From: Enhydrobacter aerosaccus
Lineage (GTDB): Bacteria > Pseudomonadota > Alphaproteobacteria > Reyranellales > Reyranellaceae
DNA length: 56,311 bases
Direction of reading: 5' to 3'
NCBI GenBank assembly: GCA_903839865.1
Contig: CAIMEE010000049.1
Coordinates: 1-56,311, forward strand
Numbering within the stretch: position 1 is the stretch's first letter; the number at the start of each line of letters is the position of its first letter. The position numbers were made by a program, and so were the translations under genes. Below the pieces are notes generated by a model. It had not been told where the DNA came from. It searched no databases and saw only the letters and a program-made list of their open reading frames with translations. Below, one piece after another: positions 26,486-35,002 of the stretch.

Positions 26486-26516
26486 TCCGGCGACTTCGGT
26501 CTGCCGGACTTTTTTT
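26486..26516 (+). terminator. Strong Rho-independent terminator
   Basis: TCCGGC GAC (26486-26494), loop TTCG (26495-26498), then GTC, one bulged T and GCCGGA (26499-26508), followed by C and seven T (26510-26516). This is a textbook intrinsic terminator on the plus strand. It ends the transcript carrying nrdJ and/or the microprotein and precedes the next gene by about 40 bases. Confidence 0.85.
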
Positions 26517-26557
26517 GTCTGCCCTCTTGATGGCACGATTTGCGCTATGCTGGCGGC

Positions 26558-27736
26558 ATGCCGGATGACTCCCCGACGATCGGGCTGCGCGTCGTCGAAA
26601 GCCTCGCCGCCGTCGATGCGGACCAATGGGACGCGTGCGCGCTCGCGCCCGGCTCGGGCGGAAACCCGTTCCTGAGCCACGGCTTCCTGAAGGCGCTCGA
26701 GGATTCCAAGTCGGTCGGCCGGCGCACCGGGTGGCAGCCGCAGTATCTCCTGGCCGAAACGTCGGACGGCACCTTGCAGGGCGCCACGCCGATGTACGTA
26801 AAGAGCCACAGCCAGGGCGAATACATCTTCGACCATGGCTGGGCGCAGGCGCTCGAACGCGCTGGCGGCCGCTATTACCCGAAGCTCCAGGTCGCGATCC
26901 CTTTCACGCCCGTTCCCGGCCCGCGCCTGTTCGCCAGACCGGGACCTCTCGCGTCGGCGGTTCGCGATGCCCTTATCGACATGCTGGCGACGATCGCTGG
27001 CGACAACAATATCAGCTCGGTCCACGCCACCTTCTGCAGCGAGGACGACTGGAAGCGCTTCGGTGAGCGCGGGTGGCTGCTGCGGCTCGGGCAGCAGTAT
27101 CACTGGAGCAATCAGGGCTACAAAAGCTTCGACGACTTTCTGGGGGCCCTCTCCTCGCGCAAGCGCAAGGCGATCCGCAAGGAGCGCGAGCAGGTGCGAC
27201 AGGAAGGGCTCGTCATCCGCCAACTCACCGGCGACGATATCAAGCCCGAGCACTGGGACGCCTTCTTCGCCTTCTATATGGATACCGGCGGTCGCAAGTG
27301 GGGCACGCCCTACCTGACGCGTGCCTTCTTCGACATCCTGGGAAGCACGATGGCCGACAAGGTCGTGCTGGTGATGGCCGAGGCCGACGGCCGCCCGGTC
27401 GGCGGCGCGCTCAACCTCAAGGGCGACGACACCCTCTACGGCCGCTACTGGGGCTGCCTCGAAAGCCACGCGTTCCTGCATTTCGAGGCCTGCTACTACC
27501 AGGCGATCGACCACGCGATCGAGCACGGCTTGGCCCGGGTCGAGGCCGGCGCACAGGGCGATCACAAAATCCAGCGCGGCTACCTGCCGGTAAAGACCTA
27601 CTCGGCGCACTGGATCGTCGATCCCGCCTTCCGCCGCGCCATCGACGATTACCTGAAGCGCGAACGCCCCGCTGTCGAGCAGGAGATTGAAGGGCTGATG
27701 CAGTATTCGCCGTTCAAGAAAGAGAACGAAGGATAA
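26558..27736 (+). CDS. FemAB/GNAT-fold acyltransferase (PF04339, peptidogalycan-type)
   Basis: This 392-residue cytosolic protein matches the family once described as peptidogalycan biosynthesis/recognition proteins, which have a double GNAT fold. Typical parts are FLSHGFLKALEDSKSVGRRTGWQPQYLL near the start, GWAQALERAGGRYYPKLQVAIPFTPVPGPR, FLGALSSRKRKAIRKEREQV and FEACYYQAIDHAIEHGLARVEAGAQGDHKIQRGYLP. The substrate is not established; an aminoacyl- or acyl-transfer reaction is inferred from fold. ATG 26558 is taken rather than TTG 26540. The upstream intrinsic terminator means it has its own promoter, possibly within 26517-26557. Confidence 0.85.
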   Translation: MPDDSPTIGLRVVESLAAVDADQWDACALAPGSGGNPFLSHGFLKALEDSKSVGRRTGWQPQYLLAETSDGTLQGATPMYVKSHSQGEYIFDHGWAQALERAGGRYYPKLQVAIPFTPVPGPRLFARPGPLASAVRDALIDMLATIAGDNNISSVHATFCSEDDWKRFGERGWLLRLGQQYHWSNQGYKSFDDFLGALSSRKRKAIRKEREQVRQEGLVIRQLTGDDIKPEHWDAFFAFYMDTGGRKWGTPYLTRAFFDILGSTMADKVVLVMAEADGRPVGGALNLKGDDTLYGRYWGCLESHAFLHFEACYYQAIDHAIEHGLARVEAGAQGDHKIQRGYLPVKTYSAHWIVDPAFRRAIDDYLKRERPAVEQEIEGLMQYSPFKKENEG

Positions 27737-27826
27737 TGTCGTCCTGAGCGAAGCGAAGGACCTAGCGATCATTGCGAACGAAGCGTTTGCTAACGCGCAA
27801 GATCCTTCGCTGCGCTTAGGATGACA
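27737..27826. repeat. Palindromic intergenic repeat element
   Basis: The left arm 27737-27763 (beginning TGTCGTCCTGAGCGAAGCGA) and right arm 27800-27826 are inverted copies with 23 of 27 positions matching, around a loop that can itself fold (GCGAAC/GTTTGC). The element fills the gap between two convergent genes. The arm is the sequence that, when translated, gives the spurious VILSAAKDL-type peptides found in many bacterial annotations, so it is likely a dispersed non-autonomous repeat. A related arm lies at 5004-5028 (21 of 25 identical to 27738-27762). Confidence 0.65.
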
Positions 27827-27836
27827 GGAAAACCTG

Positions 27837-28025
27837 TCAGGTCTTTACGGTTAGAACGCCCAGAAAGAAGATCACGCAAAAGACGACGTAGTTGGTGAAG
27901 TCGATGCCAACGAGCATCAACCCCTTCCATCCGGCGTGATCGATGATGTTGATAGAAACAGCAAAGACCGCGGTGGCTAGCACCGCGGCCCTCAAAGCAA
28001 TCCAGAGCGGACGAAGCGTCTTCAC
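27837..28025 (-). CDS. Small membrane protein coupled to clpA, 62 aa
   Basis: GTG 28025 overlaps the clpA stop codon by four bases (GTGA, 28022-28025). The product has two hydrophobic segments, about residues 10-27 and 36-58, with a short loop (DHAGWKGL) and a KT ending, so it should be a two-pass inner-membrane protein. The tight overlap with clpA suggests co-translation. I do not recognise a family, and a link with ClpAP proteolysis is only positional. Its end lies beside the palindromic repeat. Confidence 0.6.
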   Translation of the reverse strand: MKTLRPLWIALRAAVLATAVFAVSINIIDHAGWKGLMLVGIDFTNYVVFCVIFFLGVLTVKT

Positions 28026-30346
28026 TCAGCCAGCACAGGCTCTTGGTTGGCGGGCGGAAGCGCCCGCGGCTCGGGCGGCAGGAAGGTGAAGACGAGCTTA
28101 CCCGCCTCGCCCGGCAAATCGGTGTCGACACGGACCGTGCCGCCGCCGTTGGCCAGCTTGCCGAACAGCACTTCCTCGGCCAGCGGCTTCTTGAGGTGCT
28201 CCTGGATGATGCGGGCCAGGGGACGCGCGCCGTAAAGGCGGTCGTAGCCCTTGGTCGCCAGCCAGCGCCGCGCGCTCTCCGACAGCTCGATGAAGACCTT
28301 GCGGTCGGCAAGCTGCACTTCCAGCTCGGCCACGAACTTGTCCACCACGTGTCCCATGCTCTCGGGACCCAGGCTGTTGAACTTGATGATCGCGTCGAGG
28401 CGGTTGCGGAACTCAGGCGCGAACAGGCGGTTGATCGCCTCGTCATCCTCGTCGTGGCGCGCCTCGCGGCCGAAACCGAGCGCAGGCTTGGCGATGTCGG
28501 CGGCGCCGGCGTTCGTCGTCATGCACAGGATGACGTTGCGGAAGTCGACCGTCCGGCCGTTGTGGTCGGTCAGCTTTCCGTAGTCCATCACCTGCAGCAG
28601 GATGTTGAACACGTCCGGATGCGCCTTCTCGATCTCGTCGAGCAGGATCACGCAGTGTGGATGCTGGTTCACCTTGTCTGTCAGCATGCCGCCCTGGTCG
28701 AAGCCGACGTAGCCCGGCGGCGCGCCGATCAATCGGCTCACGCTGTGGCGCTCCATGTACTCCGACATGTCGAAGCGAATCAGCTCGAGGCCGAGCAGGC
28801 GCGCGAGCTGGCGCGTCACCTCGGTCTTGCCGACGCCCGTGGGGCCGGCCAGCAGGTACGATCCGATCGGCTTTTCTGGCGAGCGCAGGCCCGCACGCGC
28901 GAGCTTGATCGCCGCACTCAGCTGGTCGATCGCCTTGTCCTGGCCGAAAACGACACGCTTCAGGTCCTGGTCTATCACCCGCAGCATCTCGGTGTCGTCC
29001 TTCGACACCGACTTCGGTGGGATACGGGCGATCTTGGCCACGATCTCCTCGATATCCGGCACGTCGATGGTCGTCTTGCGCTCGTCCGGCTTGCGCAGCA
29101 TCTGGGCGGCACCGACCTCGTCGATCACGTCGATCGCCTTGTCGGGCAGCTTGCGGTCGTGGATGTAGCGCGCCGACAGCTCAACCGACGCCTTTATGGC
29201 ATCGTCCGTGAAGCTCACGTGATGGTGCTTTTCATAAACGGTCTTGAGCCCCTTCATGATCTCGATTGCATCGCTGATCGAAGGCTCCGCCACGTCGATC
29301 TTCTGGAAGCGCCGCACCAGCGCGCGGTCCTTCTCGAAGTAGTTGCGGTATTCCTTGTAGGTGGTCGAGCCGATGCAGCGCAGGTCGCCCGACTGCAGCG
29401 AGGGCTTGAGCAAGTTCGACGCATCCATCGAACCGCCCGACGTGGCGCCGGCGCCGATGATGGTGTGGATCTCGTCGATGAACAGGACCGAGTTCGGCTT
29501 CTTCTTGAGCTCGGTCAGGACGGCCTTCAGCCGCTCCTCGAAGTCGCCGCGATAGCGCGTGCCGGCCAGCAACGCGCCCATGTCGAGCGAGTAGATGGTG
29601 GATTCCTTCAGCACGTCCGGCACTTCGCCGTCGACGATCTTGCGCGCGAGGCCCTCGGCGATCGCGGTCTTGCCGACGCCCGGCTCACCGACATAGAGCG
29701 GGTTGTTCTTGGTACGGCGGCAAAGGACCTGGATCGTACGCTCGACCTCGTATTCACGGCCGATCAGCGGATCGACCTTGCCATCGCGGGCCTTCTGGTT
29801 GAGGTCGACGCAATAGGCCGTCAGCGCCTCGTTGCCCTGCTTGGCTGCGGGCTCGCCGCCGTTCTCTTCCTCGGAGCCGGTGGCGCGGCGCGCACGGGCA
29901 CGGCCCGGCACCTTGGCCTTGCCGTGGCTGATGTAGTCGACCGCATCGAGGCGGGACATGCCCTGGTTCTCGAGGAACGAGACGGCGTGGCTGTCGCGTT
30001 CCGAAAAGAGAGCGACCAGCACGTTGGCACCGGTGACTTCCTTGCGGCCCGACGACTGGACATGCACCGCCGCGCGCTGGACGACGCGCTGGAACCCAGC
30101 GGTCGGCAGCGGCTCGTTCGGCGTTTGCGTCACGATGCCCTTCAGCCGGTTGTCGACAAAGGTCTCGAGATCGTGCCGCAGCCGGTCTATGTCAACGCCG
30201 CAGGCCTTGAGGACGGGCGTCGCGTCCTCATCCTCGGTCATCGCCAGGAGCAGGTGCTCGAGCGTTGCATATTCGTGGCGACGTTCCCCGGCCAGCGCGA
30301 ACGCTCGGTGAAGGGATTTCTCGAGGTTCTTGGACAACATGGACAT
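28022..30346 (-). CDS. clpA: ATP-dependent Clp protease ATP-binding subunit ClpA
   Basis: This 774-residue class I Clp/Hsp100 unfoldase feeds substrates to ClpP. The N-domain ([33 protein letters not shown]) has two Clp repeats. AAA module 1 has Walker [10 protein letters not shown] and Walker [10 protein letters not shown]. Module 2 has [22 protein letters not shown] and the arginine finger region [10 protein letters not shown]. The ClpP-contact loop is present as [10 protein letters not shown]. There is no long middle coiled-coil domain, which separates it from ClpB. ATG 30346 follows AGGTGG. It lies 33 bases after clpS, its adaptor, and overlaps a small membrane protein gene downstream. 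Confidence 0.96.
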   Translation of the reverse strand: MSMLSKNLEKSLHRAFALAGERRHEYATLEHLLLAMTEDEDATPVLKACGVDIDRLRHDLETFVDNRLKGIVTQTPNEPLPTAGFQRVVQRAAVHVQSSGRKEVTGANVLVALFSERDSHAVSFLENQGMSRLDAVDYISHGKAKVPGRARARRATGSEEENGGEPAAKQGNEALTAYCVDLNQKARDGKVDPLIGREYEVERTIQVLCRRTKNNPLYVGEPGVGKTAIAEGLARKIVDGEVPDVLKESTIYSLDMGALLAGTRYRGDFEERLKAVLTELKKKPNSVLFIDEIHTIIGAGATSGGSMDASNLLKPSLQSGDLRCIGSTTYKEYRNYFEKDRALVRRFQKIDVAEPSISDAIEIMKGLKTVYEKHHHVSFTDDAIKASVELSARYIHDRKLPDKAIDVIDEVGAAQMLRKPDERKTTIDVPDIEEIVAKIARIPPKSVSKDDTEMLRVIDQDLKRVVFGQDKAIDQLSAAIKLARAGLRSPEKPIGSYLLAGPTGVGKTEVTRQLARLLGLELIRFDMSEYMERHSVSRLIGAPPGYVGFDQGGMLTDKVNQHPHCVILLDEIEKAHPDVFNILLQVMDYGKLTDHNGRTVDFRNVILCMTTNAGAADIAKPALGFGREARHDEDDEAINRLFAPEFRNRLDAIIKFNSLGPESMGHVVDKFVAELEVQLADRKVFIELSESARRWLATKGYDRLYGARPLARIIQEHLKKPLAEEVLFGKLANGGGTVRVDTDLPGEAGKLVFTFLPPEPRALPPANQEPVLAE

Positions 30347-30379
30347 CGAACCACCTCGACTGAAAAAAAAGCGAGCTAA

Positions 30380-30814
30380 CTATTCTTTCTCCAACGTGCA
30401 CTGCAGAGGATGCTGATTCTTGCGTGCATAGTCGACCGTCTGGGTCACCTTTGTCTCGGCAACCTCATACGTATAAACGCCGCAGACCCCCACGCCCTTC
30501 TGATGGACGTGCAGCATGATCTCCGTCGCCTCCTCACGGTTTTTCTGGAAGATGTTCTGCAGAACGTCGACCACGAACTCCATCGGCGTGTAGTCGTCGT
30601 TCAGCATCAGCACCTTGTACATGGACGGCTTCTTCGTCCGGGTGCGCGTGAGCGTCAGCGCGCCCGTGCGGCCGCCGTCCTTGTCGTCGTCGTTGCCGTT
30701 TCCGCCGTCCCGGCGCGACGGCGGCTGCTGCGGCGGGCCACCGGGCGGCTCTTTCGGGCCACCCAGCCGTTCGCCCTCGAGGCGCCAATCGTTTGCGGAA
30801 CGCAGGAACAACAT
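30380..30814 (-). CDS. clpS: ATP-dependent Clp protease adaptor ClpS
   Basis: This 144-residue adaptor delivers N-degron substrates to ClpAP. The conserved core starts at [25 protein letters not shown] and continues [34 protein letters not shown]; the pocket residues Asn-Asp-Asp (LNDDYTP) and the His of MLHVHQKG are present. The first 60 or so residues are a low-complexity extension rich in Gly, Pro, Arg and Asp ([20 protein letters not shown]), longer than in E. coli; the start may be correct because no internal ATG precedes the core. With aat in the same window, the bacterial N-end rule pathway is represented. Confidence 0.93.
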   Translation of the reverse strand: MLFLRSANDWRLEGERLGGPKEPPGGPPQQPPSRRDGGNGNDDDKDGGRTGALTLTRTRTKKPSMYKVLMLNDDYTPMEFVVDVLQNIFQKNREEATEIMLHVHQKGVGVCGVYTYEVAETKVTQTVDYARKNQHPLQCTLEKE

Positions 30815-30850
30815 CGTCTTGGAACAGCCCTCTCTTGCCGAAGCTCCTGA

Positions 30851-30856
30851 ATTATA
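30851..30856 (-). promoter_or_regulatory. Candidate -10 box for clpS-clpA
   Basis: On the minus strand the sequence reads TATAAT, a perfect -10 consensus, 36 bases upstream of the clpS ATG and within the 63-base gap after the preceding gene. No clear -35 is seen at the expected distance. Confidence 0.35.
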
Positions 30857-30877
30857 TAGTCACTGAAAGCGTTTCCG

Positions 30878-31594
30878 CTACCTCGGCCGCAGCCCATCCT
30901 TTCCCACAACCACCATCCAGCGGTCTCCCCGCCCTCGCTGGGCGGCGTGGCTGTCGAAGCCGCGGCGGAATTCAGCCGGTTCGAGGGTGCGCGGCTTGTT
31001 GACCGGCACACGCACCTCGTCGAAGGTCCAGAGCCGGTCCGCGAACTTCACATTGGCGAAGCCGTCGGTCGGATAATGATAGGCCTGAAAGCCCCAGGCG
31101 CCGTCACGGCAGGATGAAACCGCCCACCAGAAATCGTTGTCCGGCAGGCGGAGGCCATCGCGTGGCGGACCGAATGCCGCACTGGCCAGCAATGCGGCCA
31201 TCAATTCGCGCGTCTCGTCCCCGTTCAGCAGGCGTTGGCCCTTCTTCATGCGCCACGGATTTGTGATGTCGAGAGCGCTGCCGATGGAAAGGGAGGCGAC
31301 ATTGCCTTGGTCCGCCAGCACGCCGACATTCAGGCTGGCCGTGCCGTCCGGCTGCGGGAAGAGATCGTAGGACCGCACCTGTTCTTCCCACAGGGCGTTG
31401 TAGATCAATCTTATGTGGCTGCGCGTTCCGGGCTGGCAGGCCGCGCGGACGTCGTCGCCGCCCACATAGCCGAACCAGGAGAGGCTGCGGACGACGGGGA
31501 GATCGACATTTCGATCGGCCCGCTGCGCCGACGCTGGAACTATAGCCGCGCAGGCCAAAGCGAAGGCGAAGACCACGGCCGACAGCGATCTCAT
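30878..31594 (-). CDS. Exported protein of unknown function, 238 aa
   Basis: A signal peptide (MRSLSAVVFAFALACAAIVPASAQ) is followed by a mature region of about 214 residues with SLSWFGYVGGDDVRAACQPGTRSHIRLIYNALWEEQVRSYDL and WWAVSSCRDGAWGFQAYHYP. Two Cys could form a disulphide. The start 31594 follows GGAG by about seven bases; the longer frame to 31678 adds no sensible N-terminus. The gene is divergent from the D,D-carboxypeptidase gene and lies upstream of clpS on the same strand. I cannot assign a family. Confidence 0.7.
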   Translation of the reverse strand: MRSLSAVVFAFALACAAIVPASAQRADRNVDLPVVRSLSWFGYVGGDDVRAACQPGTRSHIRLIYNALWEEQVRSYDLFPQPDGTASLNVGVLADQGNVASLSIGSALDITNPWRMKKGQRLLNGDETRELMAALLASAAFGPPRDGLRLPDNDFWWAVSSCRDGAWGFQAYHYPTDGFANVKFADRLWTFDEVRVPVNKPRTLEPAEFRRGFDSHAAQRGRGDRWMVVVGKDGLRPR

Positions 31595-31759
31595 TGTTGT
31601 CTCCTGCACCAAGGGCCGAAGCAGTTTCCGAACCAACTTTGTCACGACAGCGGCGGCAAACGTTGCACAACCACACAAACTTTAGTAAGATTCCAGAAAT
31701 AGTCCGTAACCTGTTGCGCGGGCTCAAGAAAAACAACTCCAGCGTAGTGGCGTTTTGAG

Positions 31760-33166
31760 ATGACCCTCCTCATCAAGCGCTGTGCGGCAAGCCTTTGCTG
31801 GATTGCCGCCTGCAGTTTCATTGCTTCCACCCTCGCGCTGTCGGCAGCGATCGCGCAGACGCGCGCTGCGCCGCCGTCGAAAGTGCACGCGGCAAAGGCC
31901 GTCCAGCGGGCCGCCTCGCCCTGGGTGCCCAATCCGGCGGTCAATTCTAAGGATTCGTATCTTATCGTAGATGCCACCAGCGGCCGGGAGCTGGCCTCCG
32001 ATCGCCCCGACGAACTGCGCCATCCCGCATCGCTGACCAAGCTGATGACGCTCTACCTCACCTTCTCGGCACTCGATTCCGGCCAGCTGTCGCTGGGCGA
32101 CTCACTGCCGGTGTCGCTGGCGGCGCTCAATGCCTCGCCGACCAAGATGGGCATGGTAGGTGGATCTGTGAACGTGCGGGACGCCGTCATGGGCCTGGTG
32201 ACCCGTTCGGCGAACGATGCAGCAATCGTGCTGGGTGAAGCATTGGGCGGCGACGAGGAGAACTTCGCCCGCCAGATGACACTGAAGGCGCGCCAGCTCG
32301 GCATGATGTCGACGGTGTTCCGCAACGCCTCGGGCCTGCCAAATCGCGAACAGGTGACGACGGCGCGCGATCTCGCCAAGCTTGCCCACGCCCTGCTCCG
32401 CGACTTCCCGCATTACTATCCGGTGTTCTCGGTGCAGAGCTATAACTACCGCGGCCGGATGTTGGGGAATCATAACCAGATGCTCCAGACCTACGCCGGG
32501 GCCGACGGGCTGAAGACGGGCTACACGGCAGCGTCGGGATTCAACCTTGTGATGTCGGCGGTGCGTGACAATCGCCGCCTGATCGGCGTCGTAATGGGCG
32601 GCGATAGCGGTTACTCGCGCGACAGGCTGATGGCCGAACTGATGGATCGCGGCTTCGCCACGGCACAGGCCCAGTCGCTCTCGGCCTGGACGTCGCCCCG
32701 CATACCGCCGTCGGCGCGCTACGCCGCCGCCAATTTCGTACCCGGCGCGGGCTTCCCTGATCTCCCGCGCATCGGCCAGGTGGCAAAAGCCGAGCCAGCA
32801 CCGTCGGCCCCAACTGCGGCAGCCGCCCCTGCTCCCATCCAGCTCGCCACGACCGCTTCCGCTGCGCCAATCGCCTCGGGTGCGCCGACAATCGGCAGTT
32901 GGGTGATCCAGGTCGGTTCCTTCAACGAGAGCCAGGCGGCCGAACTTGCACTCGAGCGCGCCACTTCGGCTCTGCCCGATGCGATCCGCTCACACGGCGC
33001 GGCGACGATCGACGAAGTCCAGATGGCACAGCGCACGTTTCATCGTGCCCGGCTGACCAACCTGTCGCAGGCCGAAGCGATCGATGGCTGCAAGAAGCTG
33101 TCGGCGCGCAAGATCTTTTGCTCTGCGCTGCAGGTTACGGCCTGGAATACCCCTGGCGCCCGCTGA
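31760..33166 (+). CDS. D-alanyl-D-alanine carboxypeptidase with SPOR domain
   Basis: This 468-residue periplasmic penicillin-binding protein (serine peptidase S11) trims the terminal D-Ala of peptidoglycan stem peptides. A signal peptide covers about the first 32 residues. Catalytic motifs are SLTK (Ser 91, Lys 94), SAN (about 151) and KTG (GADGLKTGYTAASG, about 252). After an Ala/Pro-rich linker, the last 80 residues form a SPOR domain (GSWVIQVGSFNESQAAELAL to ARKIFCSALQV), which binds denuded glycan strands and recruits proteins to the septum. The 3' end overlaps the convergent GGCT-like gene by 32 bases. Confidence 0.92.
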   Translation: MTLLIKRCAASLCWIAACSFIASTLALSAAIAQTRAAPPSKVHAAKAVQRAASPWVPNPAVNSKDSYLIVDATSGRELASDRPDELRHPASLTKLMTLYLTFSALDSGQLSLGDSLPVSLAALNASPTKMGMVGGSVNVRDAVMGLVTRSANDAAIVLGEALGGDEENFARQMTLKARQLGMMSTVFRNASGLPNREQVTTARDLAKLAHALLRDFPHYYPVFSVQSYNYRGRMLGNHNQMLQTYAGADGLKTGYTAASGFNLVMSAVRDNRRLIGVVMGGDSGYSRDRLMAELMDRGFATAQAQSLSAWTSPRIPPSARYAAANFVPGAGFPDLPRIGQVAKAEPAPSAPTAAAAPAPIQLATTASAAPIASGAPTIGSWVIQVGSFNESQAAELALERATSALPDAIRSHGAATIDEVQMAQRTFHRARLTNLSQAEAIDGCKKLSARKIFCSALQVTAWNTPGAR

Positions 33167-33569
33167 GCGCCCTCCGGAGGCGCGCGACGAAAATCTTCTT
33201 GTCCTGACGCTGCCAGAGCATCAGGTCCCAGGACCTTGCAGTGGGTTTGAGCTTGCTCACGATCGGTTCGAAGACCGACACCCGCGTCAACACCCCGCCG
33301 AGCCAGACCTTGAGCGACGAGATCCGATAACCGGCTCCCTCGTATGCCGCCAGCCGCGCCACATCGCGGGCGCTGAGGCCGCCCACGACGGCGCCGGCAA
33401 CACTCCCTTTGCGGTCGGGAATGGAGATCGGGTAACTACCGCCCTGCACTCGCCAGCGTGACCAGCCCGGAAGCACTGCCGGCAGGAAGCTCGATGCCGG
33501 CAGGCGGCGGCCCAGCACCAAGGCAGTAACGTCGCGGTCGAGCAGCGTGCCGTAGAAGAAGAACCGCAT
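33135..33569 (-). CDS. Gamma-glutamylcyclotransferase-fold protein (AIG2-like)
   Basis: This 144-residue protein begins with the GGCT fold signature FFYGTLLDRD and has the conserved acid in AAYEGAGY (Glu 77), which in gamma-glutamylcyclotransferases catalyses cyclisation to 5-oxoproline. Other parts are PAVLPGWSRWRVQGGSYPISIPDRKGSVAGAVVGGL. The exact substrate is uncertain because AIG2-like members vary. Its ATG shares a base with the stop of the phosphohexomutase gene (TGATG), so it is the last gene of the galU-ugd-mutase operon. The tail is basic and overlaps the convergent carboxypeptidase gene. Confidence 0.85.
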   Translation of the reverse strand: MRFFFYGTLLDRDVTALVLGRRLPASSFLPAVLPGWSRWRVQGGSYPISIPDRKGSVAGAVVGGLSARDVARLAAYEGAGYRISSLKVWLGGVLTRVSVFEPIVSKLKPTARSWDLMLWQRQDKKIFVARLRRALSGRQGYSRP

Positions 33570-34972
33570 CAGTGATGCCCGGCGGACGCCTCGTCCGGAA
33601 GCTCGAGTCCGCTCTTGGCCAGAGCCGCCCTGAGATCGCCCTTCAACCGCTCCAGGCCCGCCTCGTTCGCGCTCTCACAGCGCGCGACGAGCACCGGCTG
33701 CGTATTCGAGGCGCGCAGCAACCACCAGCCATCGGGTGTGTTGACACGCACGCCGTCGATGTCGTTCACCTTGGCATTCGCCGCCTTCAACCGCGCTTTC
33801 ACTTCCTCGACAACCTTGAATTTGCGGTCATCGGCGCAATCGAAGCGCAGCTCCGGCGTGTTCACGAGCTGCGGAAGCTTGTCGCGCATCGCGGCCAGGC
33901 TCTCGGTGGCGTTGGCCACGATGTTCAGGAGCCGCAGACCGCAGTAAAGCGCGTCGTCGAAGCCGTAGAAAGTGTCTGCAAAGAAGATGTGGCCGCTCAT
34001 CTCGCCAGCCAGCGGCGACTTGAGCTCGGCCATCTTGGTCTTGATGAGCGAGTGGCCGGTCTTCCACATCAGCGGCGTGCCGCCGGCGCGCAGCACTTCG
34101 TCGAACAGTGCCTGACTGGCCTTCACATCGGCAATGATCGTGGCGCCAGGATGATCCTTCAGCACGTCGCGCGCCCACAGGATCAGAAGCTGATCGCCCC
34201 ACAGGATGCGGCCCTTGCCGTCGACCGCGCCGATACGGTCGCCATCCCCATCGAAGGCGATGCCGAGATCGCAGCCCTGGCGCTTCACCTCGGCGACCAG
34301 CTGCTCGAGGTTCTTCGGCACGGTCGGATCGGGATGGTGAGCAGGAAATGTGCCGTCGACCTTCTCGTTCAGCACGTAGTGCTTGCCCGGGAGCTTGTCG
34401 ACGACGGCGCGAATCGAAACGCCGACGGCACCGTTGCCGGTATCCCACGCGACCTTGAGCTTCTTGCCGGGCTTCACGTCCTTGAGAAGTCGCACGGCGT
34501 AGTCGGCCAGGATGCTCTTTTTCTCGACCGAGCCCTTGCCCGAGTCCTGATCGCCCTTGCCCGCCATCTCGCCCAGCTTGGTGATGTCGGCGCCGAAGAA
34601 TGACTTCTTGCCCATCATCATCTTGAAGCCGTTGTAGTCCGGCGGATTGTGCGAACCGGTGATCATGATGCCGCCGTCGGCATCGAGGTGATAGACCGAG
34701 AAGTAGAGCATCGGAGTGGCGGCCAACCCGATCTGGATGACGTCGCAGCCAGCGGCAACCAGCCCTTCGGTGCAGGCTGCGGCGAGATCGGGCGAGCTCA
34801 GTCGCCCGTCATAGCCCAGCGCCACCTTCTTGCCGCCCTTGCGGCGGACCAGCGTGCCGAACGTGCGCCCGATCGCGCGTGCGTCGGACACGTGCAGCGT
34901 GGTGCCCACGACGCCACGGATGTCGTATTCGCGCAGAATCGAGGGATCGAACTTGTGCGCCGTCTCACTCAT
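33569..34972 (-). CDS. Phosphomannomutase/phosphoglucomutase
   Basis: This 467-residue alpha-D-phosphohexomutase interconverts hexose 6- and 1-phosphates, feeding GDP-mannose or UDP-glucose synthesis. The phosphoserine loop is [18 protein letters not shown] (Ser about 107), the metal loop is [11 protein letters not shown], the sugar-binding loop is [15 protein letters not shown], and the phosphate-binding C-terminal domain has [14 protein letters not shown]. It is co-oriented with ugd and galU upstream, which fits a supply of glucose-1-phosphate to GalU. It most resembles AlgC/ManB-type bifunctional enzymes. Confidence 0.92.
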   Translation of the reverse strand: MSETAHKFDPSILREYDIRGVVGTTLHVSDARAIGRTFGTLVRRKGGKKVALGYDGRLSSPDLAAACTEGLVAAGCDVIQIGLAATPMLYFSVYHLDADGGIMITGSHNPPDYNGFKMMMGKKSFFGADITKLGEMAGKGDQDSGKGSVEKKSILADYAVRLLKDVKPGKKLKVAWDTGNGAVGVSIRAVVDKLPGKHYVLNEKVDGTFPAHHPDPTVPKNLEQLVAEVKRQGCDLGIAFDGDGDRIGAVDGKGRILWGDQLLILWARDVLKDHPGATIIADVKASQALFDEVLRAGGTPLMWKTGHSLIKTKMAELKSPLAGEMSGHIFFADTFYGFDDALYCGLRLLNIVANATESLAAMRDKLPQLVNTPELRFDCADDRKFKVVEEVKARLKAANAKVNDIDGVRVNTPDGWWLLRASNTQPVLVARCESANEAGLERLKGDLRAALAKSGLELPDEASAGHH

Positions 34973-35002
34973 GAATCACTCCGGACTTTTCTTCCAATAT
35001 CC

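Noticed and set aside
28043..30379. 778-codon plus-strand frame antisense to clpA
   Set aside because: It mirrors clpA codons, has His/Arg/Val-rich composition without motifs, and covers a gene with clear Walker motifs.
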